Shown: in pieces, positions 1-6,841 of the stretch
Layout of the letters: every line of letters begins with the position of its first letter
How positions within the stretch are numbered: position 1 is the stretch's first letter
Source of the DNA: an uncultured Pseudomonadales bacterium
GTDB taxonomy: Bacteria; Pseudomonadota; Gammaproteobacteria; Pseudomonadales; IMCC2047
Length of the DNA: 36,252 nucleotides
NCBI GenBank assembly: GCA_947258415.1
Contig: CAMYIF010000006.1
Span: 1-36,252 of the forward strand
Reading direction: 5' to 3'
Program-made: the position numbers and the translations under genes
Notes under the pieces: generated by a model
Told to the model about the DNA's origin: nothing
Databases searched by the model: none
Seen by the model: only the letters and a program-made list of their open reading frames with translations

Positions 1-1
1 C

Positions 2-916
2 AGCCTGGCCCTGAGCTACCTCCTGCGGCCCTACCGGCCGCGGCCGTCGCTGGCCCGGTTCGCCGACATCTTCGGCTTCAGCGGCTGGCTGTCGCTGACC
101 ACCATCGTCACCACCCTGTCGATGCAGACCGACAAGCTGATTGTCGGCCGGCTGCTGGGAGTCGCCGACGCCGGGCTGTACTTCATGACCCAGCGCATCG
201 GCGCGCTGCCCACCGCCGAGCTCGTCAGCCCGCTGCAGCGGGTGCTCTTCCCCTCGTTCAGCGAGCTCGTCGGCGACCCGCGACGGTTGCGCCGGGTGGT
301 CCGCGAGTCGATCAACGTTCTGGGCAGCCTCAGCCTGCCGGCGGGTTGCGGCTTCGCCCTGGTGGCCGCCGACTTCGTGCCCCTGGCGCTGGGCGACCGG
401 TGGGCCGCCATCGTGCCGCTGCTCGCCGTGCTGACGCCCTATCTCGGCCTGCGCGCCACCCTGTCCATGACCCTGCCGTGCGTCATGGCCCTGGGCAGGA
501 CCCGCATGCTGTTCCAGGTCAGCCTGGTCTACGCGCTGGTCCACCTGCCGGCGTTCATCGCCGGCACGGCGCTCTACGGCCTGACGGGCACGATCTGGAG
601 CATCGTCGTCGCCGGCGTGCTGTACTCCTACCTCAACGCCTGGATGCTGCGCCGCACCGTGGGCATCGGCATCGGCGAGATCCTCGTCCAGCTGGCGCGG
701 CCGCTGGGCGCCGCCGCCGCGATGGTCGGCAGCGTGTTGGCGCTGGCCGCGGTCCAGCCGTTGGGCCTGCTCGCCGAGACCGGCACCTGGGAGTCGCTGC
801 TGCTGCGGATCGTGGTGGGCGGCGCGGTCTTCTGCGGCGTCCAGTACGCCCTCTGGCGGCTCCAGGGCCGGCCCGACGGGATCGAGCGCCGCCTGCTTCA
901 GCTGCTGTCGCGCTGA
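2..916 (+). CDS. Polysaccharide flippase, Wzx/MATE-like (5' end outside window)
   Basis: The reading frame is open from the window edge to a TGA at 914-916, so the N-terminus is missing and about 304 residues remain. The protein is very hydrophobic with several long apolar segments. The stretch around MQTDKLIVGRLLG and GLYFMTQRIGALP is typical of the WzxC / polysaccharide biosynthesis flippase family, which moves undecaprenyl-linked oligosaccharides across the inner membrane. Nearly every third codon position is G or C, unlike all genes right of about 2100. It runs convergently into a glycosyltransferase gene whose end overlaps it by 19 bases, which fits a capsule, exopolysaccharide or O-antigen cluster continuing to the left. 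The family call is firm; the exact substrate is unknown. Confidence 0.8.
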   Translation, partial: SLALSYLLRPYRPRPSLARFADIFGFSGWLSLTTIVTTLSMQTDKLIVGRLLGVADAGLYFMTQRIGALPTAELVSPLQRVLFPSFSELVGDPRRLRRVVRESINVLGSLSLPAGCGFALVAADFVPLALGDRWAAIVPLLAVLTPYLGLRATLSMTLPCVMALGRTRMLFQVSLVYALVHLPAFIAGTALYGLTGTIWSIVVAGVLYSYLNAWMLRRTVGIGIGEILVQLARPLGAAAAMVGSVLALAAVQPLGLLAETGTWESLLLRIVVGGAVFCGVQYALWRLQGRPDGIERRLLQLLSR

Positions 917-2086
917 TCGGCGAGCAGCCTGCCCAGGGCGGCTTCGGTGCGCTCGGCGATGGCCGGCCAGGAGTGCTCGCGGGCGACGCGGCGGCCGCCG
1001 TCGGCGAGGCGCCGGCGCAGCTCGGCGTCGCCCAGCGCCCGAGCCAGCGCCTCGGCCAGGGCGACGGGCGACTCGGGCGGCACCAGCAGGGCCTCCTCGC
1101 CGTCGCGCAGCGTCTCGGGCAGCGCCCCCACCCGCGTGGCCACCACCGGCAGGCCCAGGGGCCAGGGCGAGGTAGAGCACCCCCGACTGGCTGATCCGGC
1201 GATAGGGCATGACCAGCAGGTCGGCGGCGGCGAAGTAGCGAGACACGTCGTCGAACGGCACGTAGCCGAAGCGGTGGACCGCGCCCAGCCGTTCCGCCCG
1301 GTCCTCGAGCTCACGCCGCCGCGCCGGCTCGAGACGCACCGGGTCGCCGGCCACCATCAGTCGCGACCTGGGCCGGGCCTCGGCCACCGCGGGCCAGGCG
1401 TCGAGCAGCACGTCGAGTCCCTTGTACTCCCGGATGTAGCCGAAGAACAGCGCCACCTCGTCCTCCGCCGACAGGCCCAGGCCGGCCCGCGCCGTCTGCC
1501 GGTCGGGAGATTCGCCGGTGCCGGCGAAAAAGCCGTACTCGCCGTGGGGGATCACCTCCAGCCGGTCCTCGGCGACGGCGAGCTCGTCTCGCAGGCGCCG
1601 GCGGTCGAACCGCGAGTGGGCGATCACCAGGTGGGCGAGCCGGTGGATGCGTCCCCAGACGGCGCCCGCGAGCGGCATCGGCTCGTGCGGCGTGACCACG
1701 TGCGCCGTCACCACCAGGGGCAGGCGCAGCAAGCGCAGCAGCACGACATGGACCAGGGCGATCGAGTTGGTGCAGTGCAGGTGGACCGCGTCGGGCCGCA
1801 GGCGGCGGGCCAGGCGGGCCACCGCCAGCGCGTCGATCACCGCCTCGAAGCGGCGGGCGAGCCGCAGGGCGAAGGCCGGCCAGCCGGGTCGGGGCCGTCG
1901 CGAGAACCGACCGAGCATCTCGACCAGGCGCAGGTTGGCCGGCGGCCGCGCCCGGCCGGCGAGCTCCCAGCCCTCGGTGGTCACCAGGGTCACCTCGTGG
2001 CCGCGCACGGCGAGCGCCCGGGACAGGTTGTAGGCGTAGTGGATGAGGCCGCCGCGGCCGAAGGTCTCCACCTCGAGAAGCCGCAT
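898..2086 (-). pseudogene. GT4-like glycosyltransferase, interrupted by one frameshift
   Basis: Read leftwards from ATG at 2086, the frame encodes a glycosyltransferase starting MRLLEVETFGRGGLIHYAYN, then the central FGYIREYKGLDVLLDAW and DLLVMPYRRISQSGVLYLAL, all typical of GT4 family donor-binding folds. At the run of four G at 1158-1161 the frame breaks. From there the family sequence LGLPVVATRVGALPETL and EALLVPPESPVALAEALA continues one frame over to a TGA at 898-900. Removing one base of that run restores a continuous protein of about 395 residues. This could be a sequencing or assembly error in a GC-rich homopolymer, or a real recent pseudogene. Codon use is as GC-rich as the neighbouring flippase. 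It probably adds a sugar in the same polysaccharide pathway. No ribosome binding site is evident upstream of 2086. Confidence 0.75.
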
Positions 2087-2240
2087 CGGCGGCAGTATGG
2101 CATTCGTGCGCTAGGGCGTCTTCGCCACAAATGGTTTGGGCGCCCTGCCGACCTGAACGTAGGAGCTGAAATTATGGCGCTGGTGATAGAAAAGAGCCTG
2201 AACACCAATAACACAGGGCTGAGCGAATAAACAGCCTGAC
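2087..2240. other. Composition breakpoint between GC-rich and mixed-composition DNA
   Basis: Left of about 2090 the sequence is extremely GC-rich; by 2160 it is A-rich (aattatggcgctggtgatag and following). No inverted repeats, integrase or tRNA end are visible at the step. A small reading frame of 18 codons (2174-2230, starting MALVIEKSLN) with an AGGAG eight bases upstream lies just inside the right-hand part; it has no recognisable relatives and may be the stump of a gene cut at the junction. Confidence 0.6.
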
Positions 2241-3179
2241 TTAACCCGCTGCATTAAGGCGATTCAATTCCTCGCCAAGGAAATTCGCGACTGCACGCAT
2301 CCCCGATATCTTTGCCTTCGCTTCGGCCTGCGGGTTGTAATTCGTGTTGGTATTAACATCGTAGGTAAAAATATTATTATTGGCATCACTGATAAATTCA
2401 ATACCGGCAATATCGATACTGTTAGCCTTCAGGAAACGCTGGTAGTTGTCGAGGACAGGGTGCTCGAACCCTGCAATGATTTCAAACCTGGATGTGCTTG
2501 TCTCGGTAGTCGGGCAAAAAGCATCGTCGATCTGGCACACGTCGGCAGGACATAATTCAAAGCCCTCGGACGTATTAACACGCACGGCATAGATAAATTT
2601 GCCGCCGACAAACTCGCAGCGGGTAATAAAAGGTTCCGGCGCTTCTATGTATTGCTGAATCAGGGTGATTCCGTCGATCGAGCCCTCGAAATCGGGACCG
2701 AAAACGTATTCCTCAAGCGCCTCGCTGGACCTGAACAATTTGACGCCCAGGCCTTTCCCGGCGCGGTTATGCTTGGTGATAAAGGGTCCCTCGAAGGCTT
2801 GCGAGGCCGCCATAATCGCCTTGCTGCCAATGGCCGCAACCGTATGTGGTGTGCGAATTCCATGTACACGTAACGCCTCGTACTGGGCGACTTTACTGAC
2901 CTCGAGCTGCAGGGCACGACCCGAATTCATCACGCGCCGCCCATGGCCTTCCAGCCAGGCCAGTACAGCGGCTGTATATTCCGGCGCATACCGGTGTCCG
3001 CGGGTGTGCGATGAGGCACTCATGCGATTATAGAAAACACCTGCCGGAGGTGACTCTTGCAGATCCAGATGCCCTTCGTCCAGAAACCATTCATGGTATG
3101 GAAGGTCCAGTTGTTTAAGCTGCTCGGTCAATGGCTCTGTCCATTCATTGTTTTCGTGAATTATGTAGATATGCGACAT
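2241..3179 (-). CDS. ATP-grasp ligase, RimK/glutathione-synthetase-like
   Basis: A 312-residue soluble protein. The middle and C-terminal part shows the ATP-grasp pattern: the nucleotide-binding lysine and glycine loop FITKHNRAGKGLGVKLF (about residues 132-148), an acidic strand IQQYIEAPEPFITRCEF, and the metal-binding end TYDVNTNTNYNPQAEAKA with its Asp and Asn residues. Proteins of this fold join a carboxylate to an amine using ATP. The overall plan is closest to RimK-type alpha-L-glutamate ligases, but the substrate cannot be read from sequence. The start ATG at 3179 has a purine-rich AGGAAAAGAG upstream. It is the first intact gene right of the composition breakpoint and stands alone; its stop lies only about 60-150 bases from the breakpoint, so its natural downstream context may be lost. 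Confidence 0.75.
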   Translation of the reverse strand: MSHIYIIHENNEWTEPLTEQLKQLDLPYHEWFLDEGHLDLQESPPAGVFYNRMSASSHTRGHRYAPEYTAAVLAWLEGHGRRVMNSGRALQLEVSKVAQYEALRVHGIRTPHTVAAIGSKAIMAASQAFEGPFITKHNRAGKGLGVKLFRSSEALEEYVFGPDFEGSIDGITLIQQYIEAPEPFITRCEFVGGKFIYAVRVNTSEGFELCPADVCQIDDAFCPTTETSTSRFEIIAGFEHPVLDNYQRFLKANSIDIAGIEFISDANNNIFTYDVNTNTNYNPQAEAKAKISGMRAVANFLGEELNRLNAAG

Positions 3180-3480
3180 AAGATCTCTTTTCCTTTATCC
3201 ATCAAAAGAAACTATAAACGCAATCCGAGGTTGAAGACAACCGGCTAATATTTTGGCACAAGTACAGGTATGTTTCCCCGGAGCCGTTAACGATAGGCCG
3301 TTCACGGGCATCGATATCCATCCCGCTTGTAACCGGATCAGTCAGGTTATTTTAGGATTTCACACACGTTTATTCAGGATGATATAATAGTAAACCCATT
3401 CGGAAATAACTGGATTATTTGTCCGTAATTCAAGTCGGTTATTGGATTCATACCGACCGTCATCAAAAGGAGTGATACGA
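3180..3480. other. Intergenic region between divergent genes
   Basis: No gene is seen in these 301 bases. They separate the divergent ATP-grasp gene and the small secreted protein gene. The right half contains a good sigma70-type promoter (listed separately) and the ribosome binding site AAAGGAGTG at about 3466-3474. Confidence 0.6.
3359..3388 (+). promoter_or_regulatory. Sigma70-type promoter for the small secreted protein gene
   Basis: TTCACA at 3359-3364 (five of six bases of the -35 consensus), an 18-base spacer, and a perfect TATAAT at 3383-3388. The predicted transcript would start near 3395 and have a leader of about 85 bases before the ATG at 3481. Confidence 0.55.
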
Positions 3481-3726
3481 ATGAAACGTTTAATTTTTGC
3501 TTTTGTCATGCTTTTCCTTTCCTCTTCAGCATTCGCTTTCCATTGCCCTGCCGACGCCAAGGCAATCGATGCGGGTCTTGCCAAGGCCAAACTAACCGAA
3601 GAACAGAAGTCGGAAATCACCAAACTGCGTGATAAGGGACTCGAGCAACACAATGCCGGAGACCATAAAGCTGCCGAAGACACCTTGTCCGAGGCAATGC
3701 GCAAACTGCTGAACGACATGCAATAG
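3481..3726 (+). CDS. Small secreted or periplasmic protein, unknown function
   Basis: An 81-residue protein with a clean signal peptide: MKRLIFAFVMLFLSSSAFA, with likely cleavage after AFA, leaving a mature chain of about 62 residues that begins FHCPADAKAIDAGL. The mature part is charged, mostly helical in appearance (KAKLTEEQKSEITKLRDKGL, then a GDHKAAEDTLSEAMRKL segment) and has one cysteine. The start is supported by AAAGGAGTG seven bases upstream; the longer in-frame start at 3442 would lack both the signal peptide and a ribosome site. It has its own promoter and terminator, so it is a single-gene unit. I do not recognise a characterised family; the function is unknown. Confidence 0.8.
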   Translation: MKRLIFAFVMLFLSSSAFAFHCPADAKAIDAGLAKAKLTEEQKSEITKLRDKGLEQHNAGDHKAAEDTLSEAMRKLLNDMQ

Positions 3727-3737
3727 CCTGTTGAGAC

Positions 3738-3770
3738 GACGCTGGTCGATGGCCAGCGTCTATCACTTTT
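3738..3770 (+). terminator. Intrinsic terminator after the small secreted protein gene
   Basis: Perfect 8-base stem GACGCTGG (3738-3745) / CCAGCGTC (3753-3760), a 7-base loop, then TATCACTTTT. It lies 12 bases after the stop codon. Confidence 0.7.
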
Positions 3771-3786
3771 AGAAGCGAATGAATTG

Positions 3787-3814
3787 TTCCCGGTTATCTA
3801 GCTGGACCCGGGAA
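3787..3814. other. Inverted repeat TTCCCGG/CCGGGAA between convergent genes
   Basis: TTCCCGG (3787-3793) and CCGGGAA (3808-3814) form a 7-base stem with a 14-base loop, just beyond the end of the leftward Cds1-like gene. There is no T-run on either side, so it is at best a weak or factor-dependent terminator or an mRNA-stabilising hairpin. Confidence 0.35.
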
Positions 3815-3850
3815 GCGGATAGCCTCGTGTGAAAATGACATACCGGGCGC

Positions 3851-4912
3851 TCAAACGGGCCCCATCACACCTGTCTCGTAGAACTCTTCCAGTTGCCCGA
3901 GGTACGGCGCTATATCGAAGCCCTTGTCCTCGAGCCATTGCTCGCTGTAATAGGTATTCAGGTATCGTTCCCCGGCGTCGCAGATCATCGACACAACACT
4001 GCCCTCCTGGTTCTGCGCAATCATCTCGGCAATAATCTGGAATGCCGCGTAGACGTTGGTGCCCGTTGAACCCCCGCAGCGACGGTTTAGCAATTTTTCC
4101 AGGAAATGTATGGTGGCGTAGGATGCCACATCGGGTACCTGGATCATCCTGTCCACAATAGACGAAACAAATGATGGCTCGACACGCGGCCTGCCGATAC
4201 CCTCGATTCTTGAACTGTGTTCGGAAACCAGGGTCGCATCCCCGGTTTGAAAGTAATCGAAGAACACCGAATTTTCCGGATCAGCCACACACAGTTTCGT
4301 TGACAGGCACTTGTAGCGAATAAATCGACCGATGGTAGCCGACGTCCCGCCTGTCCCGGCGCCTACTACAACCCAGTCGGGTATCGGGGCAGGCTCCATG
4401 CTCATCTGCGAAAAAATGGATTCGGCTATATTGTTGTTTCCACGCCAGTCCGTGGCACGTTCGGCATAAGTAAACTGGTCCATATAATGCCCGCCCATCT
4501 CGGCTGCAAGCCTTGCAGATTCGGAATAAATATCCCTGGGCTCGACAAAGTGACACCGGCCATCGTAGAAAGTAATTTTGTCGATTTTCTCCCTGGAAGT
4601 ACCTTTGGGCACCACCGCGATAAAAGGCAGATCAAGCAACTTTGCAAAATAGGCTTCCGAGATAGCCGTGCTTCCGGACGAGGATTCGATAATAGGCGTA
4701 TTTTCTTTAATCAGGCCATTACACAGGCCATACAAGAACAGGGAACGCGCCAAACGATGCTTGAGGCTTCCGGTGGGATGCGTGGATTCGTCTTTAAGGT
4801 AAAGGGCGATGTTTTTTGCCGCGTGCAACTCAACCTTGAACAAGTGCGTATCTGAAGATCGTTTGAAGTCGGCTTCTATTCGGGTTATTGCCTGGTTGAC
4901 CCAGTCTCTCAT
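3851..4912 (-). CDS. PLP-dependent cysteine synthase family protein, Cds1 (cysteine desulfhydrase)-like
   Basis: A 353-residue fold-type II PLP enzyme. The PLP-binding lysine sits in KDESTHPTGSLKHRLARSLF (about residues 40-59), followed by the substrate loop ESSSGSTAISEAYFAKL and the phosphate-binding GAGTGGTSATIGR. The conserved block YMDQFTYAERATDWRGNNN and the C-terminal GGSTGTNVYAA match the Cds1 subgroup (Mycobacterium Rv3684-like), which releases sulfide from cysteine, rather than CysK or CysM. The start at 4912 has GAGGA six bases before ATG. It lies divergent from the kinase-like gene at 5116. Biochemically it could be a desulfhydrase, a beta-synthase or a related beta-replacement enzyme; the subgroup assignment comes from remembered family patterns. 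Confidence 0.8.
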   Translation of the reverse strand: MRDWVNQAITRIEADFKRSSDTHLFKVELHAAKNIALYLKDESTHPTGSLKHRLARSLFLYGLCNGLIKENTPIIESSSGSTAISEAYFAKLLDLPFIAVVPKGTSREKIDKITFYDGRCHFVEPRDIYSESARLAAEMGGHYMDQFTYAERATDWRGNNNIAESIFSQMSMEPAPIPDWVVVGAGTGGTSATIGRFIRYKCLSTKLCVADPENSVFFDYFQTGDATLVSEHSSRIEGIGRPRVEPSFVSSIVDRMIQVPDVASYATIHFLEKLLNRRCGGSTGTNVYAAFQIIAEMIAQNQEGSVVSMICDAGERYLNTYYSEQWLEDKGFDIAPYLGQLEEFYETGVMGPV

Positions 4913-5115
4913 TATTTTCCTCGTTATTTTATCGGTTAATGGTTTAACGCTTTATTCTGTCTATCAGTATCTCGATGGCAAACACTGGCTTACAGATTAC
5001 ACTTCAATGTATTAAAAAAGCCAATTACAAAACATGAATAACCATTATAAAAATTCGCCGGTTAACAGCTTAGCCTTTGCTGAGAAAGATCTGAATCGAT
5101 GTTATTCTCAACCCT

Positions 5116-5904
5116 ATGTTATATATTTCCCCGAAATACCAGTCCTGGTTTCAACAGAAAAATATTAATACCTATGCACAGTTGTTAACCCTGGGCAAGG
5201 GTGAAGTCATCAATGATTCCGGCAAGAACACCACCTGGCGAGACCGCTGGCAGCTGGATAGCGAAGATTTCCGTGTCTATGTCAAGCGATACCAGTATCC
5301 ATTCTCACCAAGGTACATGTACCCTCGCGTGCCGCGTGCACTGGTGGAAATGAAAAGTTACCTTTACTGGCAAGATTGCGGTATACCGGGGCCGGAAGTC
5401 ATTGCTGCCGGAGCCTATAGTCCTTTAGGGTTTCATCGCAGCTCTTTAATTATTACCCGGGAAATCAGCGACGCCCAGGACCTGGTACATTTATGCCAGC
5501 AGCCCGAATTTCGCGAAAACAAGGCATTACTGGCATCGGTTTTTGATCAGCTGTCGGATATGCTGGCAACGGCCCACAAGGCCCACTTTTATCATTTTGA
5601 TCTTCATTTTCGAAACATCATGGTAAAGCAGCCAGATGATATTGAATCGGCGAAAGTTTTCTGGATCGACTCTCCCAGGGGCAAATGTAAACGTTCTGCC
5701 AGCAGTTACCTGCAGGCAAAAGACCTGGCCACCATATACCGTGCCTGCCACGAACAGCAATGGCCGACTATCTGGCAAGGATTATCGGCACGTTATTTCG
5801 AAACCATGGGCTACGATGATAAAACGGTTCAACGTCTGAAAAAAATGATCGGCGAACGCCTGGGCAGGCGTGTCGACACACGCAGCATGAGTGACCCCAT
5901 CTAG
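5116..5904 (+). CDS. Lipopolysaccharide kinase InaA/WaaP-like protein
   Basis: A 262-residue protein with a minimal protein-kinase-like fold: a candidate ATP-binding lysine in RVYVKRYQYPF (about residues 53-63), the PRALVEMKSYLYWQDCGIPG region typical of InaA/WaaP proteins, the catalytic loop FYHFDLHFRNIMV with Asp and Asn, and a metal-binding Asp in FWIDSPRGK. WaaP and KdkA relatives phosphorylate heptose or Kdo in the LPS inner core at the cytoplasmic face. An in-frame stop at 5092-5094 and no other ATG, GTG or TTG support the ATG at 5116, although its ribosome site is weak. It is followed 75 bases later by the spermidine-synthase-like gene on the same strand. The kinase fold is fairly sure; the LPS substrate is inferred. 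Confidence 0.7.
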   Translation: MLYISPKYQSWFQQKNINTYAQLLTLGKGEVINDSGKNTTWRDRWQLDSEDFRVYVKRYQYPFSPRYMYPRVPRALVEMKSYLYWQDCGIPGPEVIAAGAYSPLGFHRSSLIITREISDAQDLVHLCQQPEFRENKALLASVFDQLSDMLATAHKAHFYHFDLHFRNIMVKQPDDIESAKVFWIDSPRGKCKRSASSYLQAKDLATIYRACHEQQWPTIWQGLSARYFETMGYDDKTVQRLKKMIGERLGRRVDTRSMSDPI

Positions 5905-5979
5905 CATTTCTGCCAAGACACCTGTCACACTGGCTGATAAAATTCAGGTTTATAAGCCAATGCCTGTTGAGAGACTCTT

Positions 5980-6762
5980 TTGATTCAAGCCCAGCAACTT
6001 CAGAAGTTAACGCCAACAACCGGCTCACTGATCTGCAAGCTGGATAATCCGGTCGGCAGTATTGAAGTTCGCCAGTTGAATGATATTCGCTGGTTGCACC
6101 AGGGTGGCGATGCTATCCAGGCGGTTATGTCGCTAAATGACCCGCATAACCTGATGTTGCCATATTCACGCGCAATGCTGCTGGCCTTATGCCTGGCTCC
6201 TTATCCGGATAAGCTGTTAAACCTTGGCTTGGGTGGCGGCATGTTCGTCCGTTTCTTTGAGGAAGTGGCACCCCGGTTGAAAATTGTTTCCGTTGATAAC
6301 CGGCGTGAAATGCTCGATATCATGCAAAAGCATTTCCCCACGCAAACCAATTCTAAAATCCACATTATCGATGCCGAGGCTTTTGTATCAATTGATACAG
6401 AAACCTACGACATGATCCTTTGCGACCTGTTTGATGGTAGTTGCATACCGGACTGTCTTTTTGAGGGAGGCTTTTTCAAGGATTGCGCGGCACGCCTTGC
6501 CACTAAAGGGATTTTGAGCATCAACATACTGGCGATTGATCAGCAGGAATTAACAAGACTGCTGGTCAGTTTGAGGCAATCCCTGCCTTGTGTAGCCATA
6601 TTGGAAGTGGCAGATTTTCAGAATATTATTCTGTTTGCCTCGAGACAGCCTTACCCGTCGATGCGCCGAATCCGCAAACAAGCGAGGATTCAGGGCAAAC
6701 TCCAGGGCATCGATTTCAGTGCCATGCTGGACAAGCTGGTAATGTTGCCGGAAAGGCAATGA
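5980..6762 (+). CDS. Spermidine synthase-like, SAM-binding Rossmann protein
   Basis: A 260-residue protein with the class I SAM or decarboxy-SAM fold: LLNLGLGGGMFVRFFEEV (motif I), VSVDNRREMLDIMQKHF (acidic end of strand 2) and YDMILCDLFDG, the position of the aminopropyltransferase Asp. The canonical SpeE block with DSxDP is replaced by DLFDG, and the N-terminal polyamine-binding half is short, so transfer to putrescine is doubtful; a small-molecule methyltransferase is an alternative. The only start giving the whole protein is TTG at 5980, preceded by GAGAG. It lies between the kinase-like gene and the Aas-like gene, all rightward, with gaps under 80 bases, so the three may be co-transcribed. 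Confidence 0.65.
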   Translation: MIQAQQLQKLTPTTGSLICKLDNPVGSIEVRQLNDIRWLHQGGDAIQAVMSLNDPHNLMLPYSRAMLLALCLAPYPDKLLNLGLGGGMFVRFFEEVAPRLKIVSVDNRREMLDIMQKHFPTQTNSKIHIIDAEAFVSIDTETYDMILCDLFDGSCIPDCLFEGGFFKDCAARLATKGILSINILAIDQQELTRLLVSLRQSLPCVAILEVADFQNIILFASRQPYPSMRRIRKQARIQGKLQGIDFSAMLDKLVMLPERQ

Positions 6763-6841
6763 GCCGCGCATCTTGAATAATACAGGCAGGGATTAACGCA
6801 AATATGTTTCCAGACGTCACTCCAGGGAACCATTGAAAGCC

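Noticed and set aside
346-1194. Rightward reading frame of 282 codons inside the flippase
   Set aside because: Low-complexity Arg/Ala/Gly translation typical of an out-of-frame GC-rich gene; the flippase frame clearly has the coding signal.
947-2230. Rightward reading frame of 427 codons opposite the glycosyltransferase
   Set aside because: It is the Arg/Gly/Gln-rich antisense of a GC-rich gene, shows no family pattern, and runs across the composition breakpoint.
2174-2230. Possible flagellin N-terminus in the 18-codon frame MALVIEKSLN
   Set aside because: Only the first few residues are loosely similar to flagellin starts and it ends at once; not enough to name.
3360-3719. Leftward frame of 119 codons opposite the small secreted protein
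   Set aside because: No ribosome site; overlaps the promoter and the better-supported gene on the other strand.
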